DNA of 64,000 nucleotides from Acidobacteriota bacterium (GCA_018269055.1 JAFDVI010000004.1:1-64000); one strand, 5' to 3'. Numbered from the stretch's first letter, positions 20,841 through 30,800 are shown. The notes: a model not told the origin generated them from the letters alone. Program-made: numbers and translations.

Positions 20841-21592
20841 TAGAGGTAACGTTGCAGAAAAGCGCGCGTTCGTTCATCGCGCGGCGAAGTGAAAATCACG
20901 TCGGGCGAATCGCTTTCGATCAATTCGCCTTCGCTGAGCACCAACACCTTGTCGGCGACATCGCGGGCAAAGTTCATTTCGTGCGTGACGACAACCTGCG
21001 TCATGCCTTCGTCATCGAGTTGCCGCATGATGCTCAAGACTTCGCCAACCAGTGAAGGATCGAGCGCCGAAGTCGGTTCGTCATACAGCATCACCTTCGG
21101 CGACATCGTCAATGCGCGCGCAATCGCCGCGCGCTGCTGCTGGCCACCGGAAAGTTGCGAGGGGTAATACTCCATGCGATCTTTCAATCCGACTTTGGTC
21201 AGCAAGTTTCGCGCGCGCTCTTCGGCTTCTGCCCGATTCATCTTTTTGACCACGGTCGGAGCCAGCACAGCGTTTTCCAGCACGGTCAGATGCGGAAACA
21301 GATTGAAGCTTTGAAACACCATCCCCACTTCTTCGCGCAAATGCCGAAGCTGGGTATTGAATTGATGCTGCGAAGCGCCGTTCATTTTCAGTTCGTGTTC
21401 GCCGATACGCACACTGCCGCTGTCAAATAATTCCAGCCCATTCAGGCATCGCAACAAGGTAGACTTGCCGCAGCCCGATGGGCCGATGATGACGGTCAGT
21501 TCGGAAACGGAAACATCAAAGCTGATGCCGCGCAGCGCCGCCGCTTCGCCATAACTTTTTTGCAGATTGTTGACGGAGATAATGGTGGGCAT
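20840..21592 (-). CDS. Polar amino-acid ABC transporter ATPase
   Basis: About 250 residues. Walker A GPSGCGKST, Q-loop FQSFNLFPHLTVLEN, signature LSGGQQQRAAIARAL, Walker B VMLYDEPTSALD and H-loop VTHEM are all intact and typical of the GlnQ/HisP group. It powers the fused binding-protein/permease encoded immediately downstream, to which it is coupled by TAATG. Start set at ATG 21590-21592 (MPTIISVNNL), which fits the family; the frame is open further upstream. The two genes together make a complete importer. Confidence 0.93.
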   Translation of the reverse strand: MPTIISVNNLQKSYGEAAALRGISFDVSVSELTVIIGPSGCGKSTLLRCLNGLELFDSGSVRIGEHELKMNGASQHQFNTQLRHLREEVGMVFQSFNLFPHLTVLENAVLAPTVVKKMNRAEAEERARNLLTKVGLKDRMEYYPSQLSGGQQQRAAIARALTMSPKVMLYDEPTSALDPSLVGEVLSIMRQLDDEGMTQVVVTHEMNFARDVADKVLVLSEGELIESDSPDVIFTSPRDERTRAFLQRYL

Positions 21593-21599
21593 AGGCGAG

Positions 21600-21815
21600 T
21601 TATGCGGCTCTCGCTTCAATGTACTCGACAACTGACGAAGGCTGTGGAATCGGTTGGCCATCTTCAACCAACCCTTCCAAATGAAATTCAATCGCTTCCT
21701 GAATCAGTTGCAACACTTCCTCTTTGGTTTCCGCTGCAGCGACACAACCAGGCAGATCAGGCACATAAGCTCCGAAACTGGTTGCTCCTTGTTCAACAAT
21801 CACGGCGTAACGCAT
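21600..21815 (-). CDS. HicB-family antitoxin
   Basis: 71 residues. YAVIVEQGATSFGAYVPDLPGC and EAIEFHLEGLVEDG match the partly degraded RNase-H fold of HicB antitoxins. It would bind and silence the HicA toxin encoded 10 bases upstream. There is no added C-terminal DNA-binding domain, so autoregulation may be weak. AGGGA precedes the ATG. Confidence 0.85.
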   Translation of the reverse strand: MRYAVIVEQGATSFGAYVPDLPGCVAAAETKEEVLQLIQEAIEFHLEGLVEDGQPIPQPSSVVEYIEARAA

Positions 21816-21825
21816 AACTTCCCTC

Positions 21826-22020
21826 TCAATTCTCTTCTTTCAATCCTGCCTGCTTTAGAATGCTGTTTAGCGTTCCAGGCGGAATGTCAACACTTGGTTT
21901 TCCGGCTACAGTAACCGTACCCGGCTTGGTCGGATGTTTGAATTGACGATGACTGCCTTTCGTTCGCGCCAAATACCAGCCATCGTCTTCCAACAGTTTA
22001 ATGACCTCTTTCACCTTCAT
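21826..22020 (-). CDS. HicA-family mRNA interferase toxin
   Basis: About 64 residues. KEVIKLLEDDGW and the catalytic-histidine segment GSHRQFKHP, then VTVAGKPSVDIPPGTLNSIL, define HicA, a dsRBD-like RNase that cuts mRNA. I start at ATG 22018-22020 (MKVKEV); an ATG 9 bases upstream is equally possible. Toxin-first order and 10-base spacing to hicB are typical. The pair lies between the acyl-CoA synthetase and the ABC transporter, on the same strand. Confidence 0.85.
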   Translation of the reverse strand: MKVKEVIKLLEDDGWYLARTKGSHRQFKHPTKPGTVTVAGKPSVDIPPGTLNSILKQAGLKEEN

Positions 22021-22064
22021 CGTTATCATAAGGCCATAGCCTCGCCCAAAACAGCATGTTTTAT

Positions 22065-23663
22065 TCAGCCTACCCGCTTCCCTTTGCCCTGCCAAAACTT
22101 GTCGCGGAGCAGGTTTTTCTGAATCTTGCCGGTCGCCGTTCTTGGCAAAGCCTCAATGAAGCTGACGGATTTCGGGCATTTGTAATGCGCCAGGTTCTCG
22201 CGGCAAAAGGCGATGATGTCGTCTTCGGTGGCTCGTTCGCCGGATTTCAGCACGACCAGCGCGGCGGGGACTTCGCCCCATTTTTCGTCCGGGATGCCGA
22301 TGCAGGCGGCTTCCAGGACTTTGGGATGTTTGTAGAGCATGCCTTCGACTTCGATGGAAGAGATGTTTTCGCCCCCGGAAATAATCAGGTCTTTTTTGCG
22401 GTCTACGATTTCGACCATGCCTTCGGCGTCCATCGTCGCCATATCGCCAGTGTGAAACCATCCGTCCACGATGACGGCGTCGGTGGCTTCGGGTTGCCGC
22501 CAGTATCCTTTCATCACCACATTGCTGCGGGCAATAATTTCGCCGACTGATTTGTTGTCGGGCGGAACGTCGTTGCCTTCTTCATCCACGACACGAATTT
22601 CCACGTCGAGCATTTCGTATCCCGTGCGGGTTTGAACGCGGTATTTTTCTTCCGTCGGCAAATCTTTCATGTGCGGTTTGACCTTGCTGACGGTCAAAAA
22701 CGGCGAGGTTTCGGTCAAACCGTAAATCTGAATCACCTGCCAGCCCAGCTTTTCCTGCATCCCTTTGATTGAAGCCATTGGCGGAGCCGACCCGGCAGTG
22801 GCGACGCGAACACCTTCGCGCGGTAAAGCAGCGCGCTGTTCATCGGTCAGCGGATGATTCAGCGCCAGATTGATCATTATTGGCGGCATGCAGGCGAAGG
22901 TCATGCCTTCGCGCGTGGCCATGGCAAAGAAACTGGCTGGTTCATATTTTTTGACAATGACGTGTTTGGCCCCGACGCCCGTGACGGCATAGGGCAATCC
23001 CCATCCGTTGCAATGAAATTGTGCCAGCGTGTGAAAGTAAACGTCGTCGGGTTTCAAGCTGAATTCGATGATCGAGTTTATGGCGTTGATGTACAGATTG
23101 CGATGCGTGGACATCACGCCTTTCGGGCGGCCGGTCGTGCCGGAGGTATACAGAATCGTCGCGATGTCGTTTTCATCCACTTCGGCAGGTTTCGGAGCCG
23201 CTGGCGAAGCCAGGTAAAGCAATGTGTCGTAATTTTGCCAGCTTGATGGAATCGTGCCGCCGTTGGAAAAGGTCATGAATTGCTGGACGGTTTTCAGTTC
23301 GCCGCGAATGGATTCGACGGTGGGAACCAACCAGTCTTCGACAATCAGGACTTTGGCTTCGGCGTGGTTGAGGATGTAATTGAAGTCGTCAGCAATCAGC
23401 CGGAAGTTGATCGGCATGTACACCGCGCCCATCAGCGGCGCACCGAAAAATCCATCCATCAACCGATGATCGTTTTGCGAAATGATGGCAACGCGGTCAC
23501 CTTGCTGGACGCCGAGACTTCTCATCAAGTTCACCCAGCGGTTCACGCGCTCGCCCAACTGGTTATAGGTCAGCCGAAGATCGCCCGAAACGACGGCTTC
23601 CTGGTTACCATACACAGCCATCGCGCGTTTGAGAAAATCATATTCATTGAATTGTACAATCAC
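22065..23663 (-). CDS. Acyl-CoA synthetase (AMP-binding enzyme)
   Basis: About 532 residues. Activates a fatty or other carboxylic acid to its CoA ester through an acyl-adenylate. Motifs: P-loop YTSGTTGRPKGV, IYGLTETSP, GWFHTGDMA, DRKKDLIISGGENIS and the C-terminal catalytic-lysine segment PRTATGKIQKN. The start is taken as GTG 23661-23663, because GGAGG lies 9 bases upstream and the protein then begins MIVQFNEYDFLKRA, as in this family; the frame is open 28 codons further. Chain-length preference cannot be told. Its neighbours are a toxin-antitoxin pair and a divergent membrane protein, so no pathway context. Confidence 0.9.
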   Translation of the reverse strand: MIVQFNEYDFLKRAMAVYGNQEAVVSGDLRLTYNQLGERVNRWVNLMRSLGVQQGDRVAIISQNDHRLMDGFFGAPLMGAVYMPINFRLIADDFNYILNHAEAKVLIVEDWLVPTVESIRGELKTVQQFMTFSNGGTIPSSWQNYDTLLYLASPAAPKPAEVDENDIATILYTSGTTGRPKGVMSTHRNLYINAINSIIEFSLKPDDVYFHTLAQFHCNGWGLPYAVTGVGAKHVIVKKYEPASFFAMATREGMTFACMPPIMINLALNHPLTDEQRAALPREGVRVATAGSAPPMASIKGMQEKLGWQVIQIYGLTETSPFLTVSKVKPHMKDLPTEEKYRVQTRTGYEMLDVEIRVVDEEGNDVPPDNKSVGEIIARSNVVMKGYWRQPEATDAVIVDGWFHTGDMATMDAEGMVEIVDRKKDLIISGGENISSIEVEGMLYKHPKVLEAACIGIPDEKWGEVPAALVVLKSGERATEDDIIAFCRENLAHYKCPKSVSFIEALPRTATGKIQKNLLRDKFWQGKGKRVG

Positions 23664-23902
23664 GATTACCTGCCTCCGAAGGTATTGTTCCAAGAATGGG
23701 CGCAGATTAGCACAGCCGTTTTTTACCGTCAGCAGCGTCTTGCGCATAATTCATGATTCATCCGCCATTCGCCCTGAATAAGCTCTCTCCCCTGCCCTCA
23801 ATGGTAATGTGGAGCTTGAATTGATTCCGATTGATTGCGCCCGATGGAAACGGTTTCTATAATCCACCTGCTTTTTCCAAACCAATCGCGGTTCAATAAT
23901 CA

Positions 23903-25741
23903 ATGGATCAATCCGAAAAGCCCCGAAGTGAAAAACTGACGCACGGTTTCGAGCGCGAAGACCGTTTTGCCCTGCTGGCCCTCTCTGCATTGTTTGTTGT
24001 GATGATGGCGGCTTCGTGGCAGCGGTGGACGCAACCATTGCTGGATCACGGGCGCGAAATGAATTTGCCCGCGCGTATTCTGGCTGGTGAGCGGTTGTAT
24101 TCCGATGTGCAGTTTTTGTATGGGCCGTTTGCGCCACACTTCAATGCGTTGCTGTACAAACTCTTCGGCATTCATTTGGGAACATTGAAAGTCAGCGGGA
24201 CGATTTGCGCTCTTCTGATCCTGCTGGGGATTTACTGGTTGTCGCGGCAATTGATGTCCGTGTGGGAATCGGCGGCGGTCACAGGATTGGTGTTGGTCAT
24301 CTGCGCCATCAAATCCACGGCCAATTACATCCAACCCTATGCCTACGCTGCGTTGTACGGATTTCTGTTTTCCCTGTCTTCGCTGGTTTGCACCGTGAAA
24401 TTCGTGCAAACGCGACAAGCCAAATTGATGGCCTGGGCGGGATTTTTCGCGGGCTTGTCGCTGATTTCCAAGCCGGAAATTGCGCTTGCCGGATGGGCGG
24501 CGGCGGCAGTGGTGTTGTTGACGGAAAGTGTGTCGGCGCGCAAGGCGCTGGGACGAGAAGCGTTGAATTTCGTGTTGCCCGTCATTGTCATTTTCGCGGC
24601 AAGTTACGGGTTCATTTTGAGCCGTACGCCGCTGTCGGTGTTGTTGAATGACAACCACGTGCTGTTCACCAACATGCCGCCGCAGTTGGTGTACTTCAAC
24701 CGGCACATCAGCGGATTAGCCAAATTGCCGATGTCGTTGTGGTTTTCGCTGACGGGCATCGCCGTTTTCGGCGTATGGGCCGGAGCCTGCGCATTGGTCG
24801 GTTCGGCGTTATCGTTTCGCAGGCAAAATTGGCTGCAATCGCTTCGGTTGAGCGCGCTGGTATTGCTGATCAGCGCCGTGTTGCGGGAAGCCGCAATTAA
24901 ATTTTTGAACGTTCCGGACGATGTGACGCCCTTTGCTTCGGCGATTTTTGCCTTGCCCGTGGTCATTGGCGTCATAGGTTGGCGAATCTGGAAAGCCCGG
25001 CAAACCGGCCTAAGCGTTTCTGTTGAACAGCGAATTTTGCTGGCGCTGTCGGTATTCAGCCTGTTTTCGATTTTACGGGCATTGTTGAACGTCACAACCA
25101 CTGGGCCGTACACACCTTTTTTCATCCCGACGCTGATTGTTGTTTTTTTGTACCTGCTATTCCGAGCCACGCCCGTGTTTCTGGCTGCCCCGCCACAGGT
25201 TCGCTTGAACGCTCGCCACGTTGCCGTTTGTTTGATCGCGTTGCTGGTCATCGGATTGGGAATCAATTCGGCGCGACGCTTTCGCAAAATCAACACCTTT
25301 GAAGTCAGTTCCGCACGCGGCAGTTTCATCACCCTGCCGGAAATCGGCGAACCGTTGCAAGCGGCCATCCGCTTTGCCGAAGAACAAACCAAACCCGGAG
25401 AATATGTGTTGACGCTGCCCGTCGCGACGACCATTAACTTTATGGCTGCGCGGCCTTACCCGTTGCGCGAAGAAATCGTGCATCCAGGATTCCTGACCGA
25501 CGAAAAAGAATTTGACGCCATCGAACGGATCAAAGCCCGCAAGGTTCCATTGGTGTTGGTGGCCAATCTGATCACTTCGGAATTTCGCGACCGTGTATTC
25601 GGCGCGGATTACAACAAAGAATTGATGCGCTGGATCACGGAAAATTATCACCTGGTCAAACGCTTTGAATCCCACCGGCGACAAGGAGCGAATTTCGACA
25701 ACACGCCGTTCTTCATTTTGGCCTACGAACGCAACCCATGA
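23903..25741 (+). CDS. GT39/ArnT-like polytopic membrane protein (paralog 1)
   Basis: 612 residues with about 11-12 membrane helices and a soluble C-terminal part (about 480-612). Near the N-terminus SWQRWTQPLLDHGREMNLPAR carries the acidic loop residues where GT-C glycosyltransferases bind a polyprenyl-phosphate sugar. Such enzymes transfer sugars in the periplasm; donor and acceptor are unknown. A paralog at 55670-57532 shares the order SW-RWT-P-D-GREM-LP, LYSDVQ and APHFNALLYKLFG. Its C-terminal segment contains REEIVHPGF, matched by RHQILIPGL in the paralog. The start ATG gives a short charged N-terminus before the first helix. Confidence 0.75.
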   Translation: MDQSEKPRSEKLTHGFEREDRFALLALSALFVVMMAASWQRWTQPLLDHGREMNLPARILAGERLYSDVQFLYGPFAPHFNALLYKLFGIHLGTLKVSGTICALLILLGIYWLSRQLMSVWESAAVTGLVLVICAIKSTANYIQPYAYAALYGFLFSLSSLVCTVKFVQTRQAKLMAWAGFFAGLSLISKPEIALAGWAAAAVVLLTESVSARKALGREALNFVLPVIVIFAASYGFILSRTPLSVLLNDNHVLFTNMPPQLVYFNRHISGLAKLPMSLWFSLTGIAVFGVWAGACALVGSALSFRRQNWLQSLRLSALVLLISAVLREAAIKFLNVPDDVTPFASAIFALPVVIGVIGWRIWKARQTGLSVSVEQRILLALSVFSLFSILRALLNVTTTGPYTPFFIPTLIVVFLYLLFRATPVFLAAPPQVRLNARHVAVCLIALLVIGLGINSARRFRKINTFEVSSARGSFITLPEIGEPLQAAIRFAEEQTKPGEYVLTLPVATTINFMAARPYPLREEIVHPGFLTDEKEFDAIERIKARKVPLVLVANLITSEFRDRVFGADYNKELMRWITENYHLVKRFESHRRQGANFDNTPFFILAYERNP

Positions 25742-25809
25742 CCGCTCCCAAAGTTACCTCCGCCGCCAAATTAGATCGGTTTTCAGATGGGTGTCTGGGA
25801 ATTCAACAA

Positions 25810-25893
25810 CTCAACACAAAGGATCAAAGGAACTCAGGTTCAAAGAGTCTTTTATTGCCCATCGAAATCCTTCCTTTGATCCTTTGTGTTGAG
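25810..25893. repeat. Perfect 23-bp inverted repeat
   Basis: CTCAACACAAAGGATCAAAG with GAA (25810-25832) is exactly mirrored at 25871-25893, loop 38 bases. It sits between the GT39-like gene and the decayed permease. It may be a non-autonomous repeat or a terminator for the upstream gene, though no T-run follows. Confidence 0.75.
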
Positions 25894-25905
25894 CCGTACA
25901 TCCTC

Positions 25906-26297
25906 ATGAAAACCGACCTAAAACGCGCGCTCGGCTTGCGCGATTTGATGCTGCTGAACATTGTCGCCGTTTACACGCCCGGTACGTGCTGACCGTGTTT
26001 TTGTCCGTTGTTGCGCTGGTTTCCTTGATCGGCGGCTCGATTGTTCTGGTGTTGGTGACGTATGGATATTTGCTGTTGGCTTGGCGACGATTGAATCCCA
26101 AACGCAATCTTCGCCGGGATTTGTTGAGCGTCGCGGGATCGCTGGTTATTGACGCGGCGACGGCGTTTTGCTTCATCCCGCCACCAACTGTTGACAACGA
26201 CGTTCTCAAATTCGAAGCCAGTCTGATTGGCTCTGTCTCCTTCCTTTTGATCATCGGCCTGGCGGTGTATCTGCTGCGCAAACCTCAAAAAAGCTAA
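25906..26297 (+). pseudogene. Internally deleted APC-type amino-acid permease remnant
   Basis: ATG 25906-25908 opens MKTDLKRALGLRDLMLLNIV, the usual N-terminus of APC-superfamily amino-acid permeases, and the frame stops shortly after at AVYTPGTC. In the next frame, from about 25977, ARYVLTVFLSVVALVSLIGG continues through three hydrophobic segments to the stop at 26297, as expected for the last ~105 residues of such a permease. Roughly 350 central codons are missing and the frame shifts at the join. It is therefore read as one gene broken by internal deletion rather than two genes. A 23-bp perfect inverted repeat just upstream could have helped the rearrangement. Confidence 0.6.
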
Positions 26298-26529
26298 GTT
26301 GGTTTAACAGTTCAGCCATCTATAGTTACGGCGTTTCGCGTGCTTGCTTTTCAATCCCGCCAAGACTATTTTGCTGATGGTCTTACATTGCTTGTAAAGG
26401 CACTTTGCAATCTTCATCCGCTTATCAACACAAATAACGAACTGAAAGACATTTCGGGCTTTGCCGGGCAGTTTTCAAACGCAACTTCAATCCGTCAATA
26501 CAAACCTTTCCAGCTACAGGAGGAAGATT

Positions 26530-29500
26530 ATGTGTCAACCATTTGTACGGTTCGTGGCTGCAATGACATTAACTTGCGCCGCGACGATCTTTGCATTTGG
26601 CCAGGCTGACGTTTCTTCGGCGACCATCAAAGGAACGGTCACCGATCAACAGGGAGCGGCCATCGCCGGAGCTTCGGTGACGGCCAAAAACCTGGAACAG
26701 GGAACCTCGCGTTCCGATACCACCAACGCTAATGGAGAATTCCAAATCCTGGCCTTGCGCCCTGGGGCGTATGAAATTTCCGTCAAGGCGCAAGGATTCG
26801 CCCAATACCTGATCAAAGATTCGGAGGTGACGGTCGGCCAAACGGCCAATTACTCCATCAAGCTCGACATTGCCAAAGTCACCAACGAAGTAACTGTCAC
26901 GTCAACCGCGCCGCTGATTGAAGTCGAACGCACACAACAATCCAACACCATCGAAAGCCGCCAGATTCAAAATCTTCCGAACATCGGGCGCGATTTCACT
27001 TCGTATGTGTTTACGCTGCCGGGCGTTTCCAGTTCGAGTGCGCCGCGCGTTCAGGCAGGCACGCGCTTCACGTTTGGCAGTTCCGGCTTTTCCATCGGCG
27101 GCAGCAACGGACGCAATAACCTGATCACCGTGGACGGCGGCGAAAACGAATACGGGTCAGGCCAATTACGTTTCGGCATCAGCCCCGAAGCCGTTCAGGA
27201 ATTCCAGGTCAATCGCAATTCCTTCAATGCCGAGTTCGGCTTTACGGCAGGAACGGCGGTCAACGTCGTCACCAAATCCGGCACGAACGATTTGCACGGC
27301 AGCGGTTACCTTTACTTCCGTTCGGATAAAACTTCCGCCAAAGAGCGATTCATCCCCACGGCGTTCCGGAATCAACGCGCATTCCAGCAACAGGTGTATC
27401 CGGGCTTCACGCTGGGCGGGCCGATTGTCAAAAACAAATTGTTCTTTTTCACCAACTATGAGCGGCAAAAACAGGATTTGCCCCGCTTCCGCAGTTTTTC
27501 GACCAACGCGCAAACGCAACCGACTGTTTTGCAAGGCTCTCTGCTGACAAAAATTGGGGCGTTGCCGGATGCCAATTTACAACGGATTGCGGCGACATTG
27601 CGCGGCGCTTTGACCACCAGCGCCCAAACCTTTCCGAAAAGTTTCGGCCTGCTGCAAGCCAACGACGGAATCATCAACGCGCCGTACCGGTTGAACAACT
27701 GGATTTCGCGCCTGGATTTGAACATCGGCCAAAGCGACACCCTGAGCTTGCGCTTTTCACTGGCGCATAACTTCAACAGCCAGTTGACCACAGACACCTT
27801 TGAATCGCAGAGCTACACGACGACGTTGACCGTGCGCGATTACACGGGGTTGGCTGCCTGGACGCACAACTTTGGAGGATCGCTGGTCAATCAGTTTCGC
27901 GCGCAGTTTTCGCCCAATGGTTCCGCCGTCACTGCGCCGATTACGCCCGGCACCTCGGCATTACGAATCACTGGCGTTGGCGATTTCAATCGCCCGTTCA
28001 CCACGCCGTTTGAGACCTATCAAGATCGGTTTCAATGGGAAGACGTGATGACCTGGTTGACCGGCAATCATTCCGTCAAATTCGGCGGATCATATCGCCC
28101 CGTGAATTACCGTGTGACCAACGCGTTGTGGTTTAACGGCGAATGGACGTTTTCCGGCGGCGTGTATCCGTTGCTGGCAGTCGTTCCGGCATTGCTGCCT
28201 TCGGCGACCGATCAAGCCCTGCTGGGTGGAGCCGTTTGCACGGTCAACAATCGCCCCGCAACGGATTGCGCCAGCACTGCAACGTTGAGCGGCCTGCTGG
28301 CCGGAACACAGTTGAGCGCGCTGCAAAGCTTCAACTTCGGCTTGCCGTTCCTGTATCGTCAGGGATTCAACAATCCGACCTGGACGGATTGGGTGCATTT
28401 TGCGGGCTTTTTCATTCAGGATTCATGGAAGGTCAATCAACGACTGTCGCTCGATCTGGGCGTTCGATACGATTACGATGGGGAACCGAAACCGATTCCC
28501 GTCGGCCATTACGTTTCGCCGCGCTTCGGGTTTTCCTTCGATGTCACGGGTGACAAAAAGACGATTCTTCGTGGCGGCGGCGGGTTGTTCTATTCGCCGG
28601 TCTATTACCAGATTGCCTATCTGACAAACGTCCTCAACGACAGCGGCAATTTCATCAATCAAGTCTTTCGTTCGCCCGCATTCCCGGCGACGCAAACTCC
28701 GGCGGCAATCTGGGCGGCGGGCGTCGCCAAAGGCAAACTGCCGTTCGGCGCCATTGATGCCAACGACCTGGCCGCGCTCGGAATTTCGACCGGCCCGAAA
28801 TCCGTGGGACGCGTGGTTTTTGAACTCGATCCGGATTACAAAGCCAATTATTCGGTGCAGGCAAACCTGGGATTGCAGCGCCAGATTTACAACGACCTGA
28901 GCGTCGAAATTGCTTATCAGATGTATCGCGGCGTGAACCTGCAACAACCCGTGCCGAGAAATTATTGCGAAGCGGGCACGCCGGGATGCACGCCGACCGC
29001 TGCCAACGCCGTGGCACTGCAAACGCGCAACCAGGCGCTGTTCGGCCCGCTGTATCAAGCGATTGATCCGACGATCACGCAGTTGACGACATACACCTCG
29101 CGGGGCAATTCCATTTATCACGGGATGACCGTTTCGGCGACCAAACGCTTCAACAACAATTTCTCGTTCCAGGGCAGTTACACCTGGAGCAAGACGATTG
29201 ACGACGTGACGGATTTTGGTTCGCAGTTTTACGCGCCGTTTCCGACGCGGCTGTATTTGGAGCGCGGCCTGTCCACCTTCGACATTCGCCACAACTTCAT
29301 CTTCAGCGGCGTATTCCGCACGCCCTGGAAAGACCCCGTGACGCGCGACATCACGCTTAGCCCGATTGTCTTCATTCGCAGCGGCATTCCGTTCAACATC
29401 GTCACCGGAACGGACATCAATGCCGACACGCGTAATTTCAACGACCGCATCTTTTACATCGGTCGCAACACCGGCATTGGGCCGAATTTCCGCAGCTTCG

Positions 29501-29787
29501 ATCTGCGGTTTACCAAAGGATTCCGCTTCAAAGCCGACAGCGCCGCGCGACTGGAATTCCTGATTGAAGGCGTCAATCTGTTAAACCGAACGAACTTCGC
29601 CTCTGTCCGCGACATCATCCCGGCCACCGTGGATGCCACGGGGAAACTGACCGAACCGGATTACAACGCCGGAACCGTCCGCCTGGAAGGTCGCCGCGAC
29701 CGCAACAGCGAATTGGGCCAACCGCTCAGTTTCCAATCGGCATTCGACCCGCGCCGCATTCAGTTCGGGTTAAAGCTGATTTTCTAA
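26530..29787 (+). CDS. TonB-dependent receptor with carboxypeptidase-regulatory-like N-terminus
   Basis: 1085 residues. Signal peptide 1-24 (ATIFAFGQA). Residues about 30-115 are the Ig-like carboxypeptidase-regulatory domain (GTVTDQQGAAIAGASVTAKN). The plug follows (NLPNIGRDFTSYVFTLPG, NNLITVDGGENEYG), then a long outer-membrane barrel ending in RRIQFGLKLIF with the terminal Phe needed for barrel insertion. This Oar-like architecture is abundant in Acidobacteriota and is thought to import bulky nutrients using TonB/ExbBD energy. AGGAGGAAGATT precedes the ATG. No SusD-like partner or regulator is next to it, so the ligand is unknown. An esterase and a sulfatase follow, which suggests oligosaccharide use. 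Confidence 0.92.
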   Translation: MCQPFVRFVAAMTLTCAATIFAFGQADVSSATIKGTVTDQQGAAIAGASVTAKNLEQGTSRSDTTNANGEFQILALRPGAYEISVKAQGFAQYLIKDSEVTVGQTANYSIKLDIAKVTNEVTVTSTAPLIEVERTQQSNTIESRQIQNLPNIGRDFTSYVFTLPGVSSSSAPRVQAGTRFTFGSSGFSIGGSNGRNNLITVDGGENEYGSGQLRFGISPEAVQEFQVNRNSFNAEFGFTAGTAVNVVTKSGTNDLHGSGYLYFRSDKTSAKERFIPTAFRNQRAFQQQVYPGFTLGGPIVKNKLFFFTNYERQKQDLPRFRSFSTNAQTQPTVLQGSLLTKIGALPDANLQRIAATLRGALTTSAQTFPKSFGLLQANDGIINAPYRLNNWISRLDLNIGQSDTLSLRFSLAHNFNSQLTTDTFESQSYTTTLTVRDYTGLAAWTHNFGGSLVNQFRAQFSPNGSAVTAPITPGTSALRITGVGDFNRPFTTPFETYQDRFQWEDVMTWLTGNHSVKFGGSYRPVNYRVTNALWFNGEWTFSGGVYPLLAVVPALLPSATDQALLGGAVCTVNNRPATDCASTATLSGLLAGTQLSALQSFNFGLPFLYRQGFNNPTWTDWVHFAGFFIQDSWKVNQRLSLDLGVRYDYDGEPKPIPVGHYVSPRFGFSFDVTGDKKTILRGGGGLFYSPVYYQIAYLTNVLNDSGNFINQVFRSPAFPATQTPAAIWAAGVAKGKLPFGAIDANDLAALGISTGPKSVGRVVFELDPDYKANYSVQANLGLQRQIYNDLSVEIAYQMYRGVNLQQPVPRNYCEAGTPGCTPTAANAVALQTRNQALFGPLYQAIDPTITQLTTYTSRGNSIYHGMTVSATKRFNNNFSFQGSYTWSKTIDDVTDFGSQFYAPFPTRLYLERGLSTFDIRHNFIFSGVFRTPWKDPVTRDITLSPIVFIRSGIPFNIVTGTDINADTRNFNDRIFYIGRNTGIGPNFRSFDLRFTKGFRFKADSAARLEFLIEGVNLLNRTNFASVRDIIPATVDATGKLTEPDYNAGTVRLEGRRDRNSELGQPLSFQSAFDPRRIQFGLKLIF

Positions 29788-29886
29788 CTTCTCGTTAACA
29801 GGCCATCGGCTTGTTTTTACGTTTCAGAGAGCGGCGGATATGCGGTCAACTTCGGCGCATCCGCCGCTTTGATTTTTATCGAATTG

Positions 29887-30771
29887 ATGAACACAGAACT
29901 TCAAAATCTGCTGGCACTGCTTGCCAGCCAGACCGACACCAAAACGCTTCCCCTCGCCGAACGCCGTCGCATTGACGACGAAGCAGGCGACCAATTTCCA
30001 TTGCCCGCGGACTCGAAAGTCGAACCGGTACAAACCGCCGCTTTCAAAGGCGAATGGGTCAAAGCCAGCGGCGCGCGGACAGATGCCGCGCTGCTTTACC
30101 TGCATGGCGGAGCCTATGTCTTTTGCTCGCCGCGTTCGCATCGCCATCTGGTTGCCGCGCTCAGCGAAGCGACCGGCGTTGCGGCCTTTGCGCTGGATTA
30201 CCGGTTAGCTCCCGAAAACCCTTTTCCCGCCGCCATCGAAGATGCCGTCGCCGCGTATCACTGGTTGCTGGAGCAAGACATCGCGCCGAACCGCATCGTC
30301 ATCGCCGGAGATTCCGCGGGCGGTGGGTTGACGCTGGCAACGATGCTCCGTTTGCGCGACGCCGGATTGCCGCTGCCGAATGCTGGGGTCTGCATTTCCC
30401 CTTGGGTGGATTTGACGCTGGCGGGCGCAAGTTACACCGCCAACGCCGAAGCCATTGCCACGCGCGACCGGCTGGCCGGATACGTGAAACTGTATCTGAC
30501 GAATGACGACGATGTGCGAAATCCGCTGGTGTCACCGGTCTTTGCGGATTTGACGGGACTGCCACCACTGCTGATTCAAGTCGGTGCCGCCGAACCGTTT
30601 TATGATGATTCCATCAGCCTGAACGCTGCGGCCAAAGCCTGCGGCGTTGAAACCGCGCTGGAGATTTGGCCGGAGATGATTCACGTCTGGCAATACTTTT
30701 ATCCGATGCTGACCGAAGGTCGCCAAGCCATCGCGCGCATCGGCGAATTTGTTAAAACAAAAACCAAGTAA
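29887..30771 (+). CDS. Alpha/beta hydrolase, hormone-sensitive-lipase-like esterase
   Basis: About 294 residues. The oxyanion motif HGGAYVF, the nucleophile elbow GDSAGGG and LISPWV-like GVCISPWVDL are characteristic of the HSL (family IV) esterases. The Asp lies in QVGAAEPFYDD and the His in MIHVWQ. It hydrolyses short acyl esters, perhaps acetyl groups on sugars; it has no signal peptide and acts in the cytosol. I use ATG 29887; a TTG 18 bases earlier would extend it by six residues, and neither has a clear ribosome site. Confidence 0.88.
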   Translation: MNTELQNLLALLASQTDTKTLPLAERRRIDDEAGDQFPLPADSKVEPVQTAAFKGEWVKASGARTDAALLYLHGGAYVFCSPRSHRHLVAALSEATGVAAFALDYRLAPENPFPAAIEDAVAAYHWLLEQDIAPNRIVIAGDSAGGGLTLATMLRLRDAGLPLPNAGVCISPWVDLTLAGASYTANAEAIATRDRLAGYVKLYLTNDDDVRNPLVSPVFADLTGLPPLLIQVGAAEPFYDDSISLNAAAKACGVETALEIWPEMIHVWQYFYPMLTEGRQAIARIGEFVKTKTK

Positions 30772-30778
30772 ACGAGTA

Positions 30779-30800
30779 GGGCAATCTGCCGAGATTGCCC
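30779..30800. repeat. Short hairpin repeat after the esterase gene
   Basis: GGGCAATCT and AGATTGCCC with a 4-base loop, followed within 60 bases by the related AACCTCGGCAGGTT. No T-run follows, so it is listed as a repeat rather than a terminator. Confidence 0.45.

Noticed and set aside
25738-25992. 85-codon open frame overlapping the end of the GT39-like gene (ATGA)
   Set aside because: It crosses a perfect inverted repeat and only its last ~28 codons resemble a permease; treated as part of the pseudogene region.
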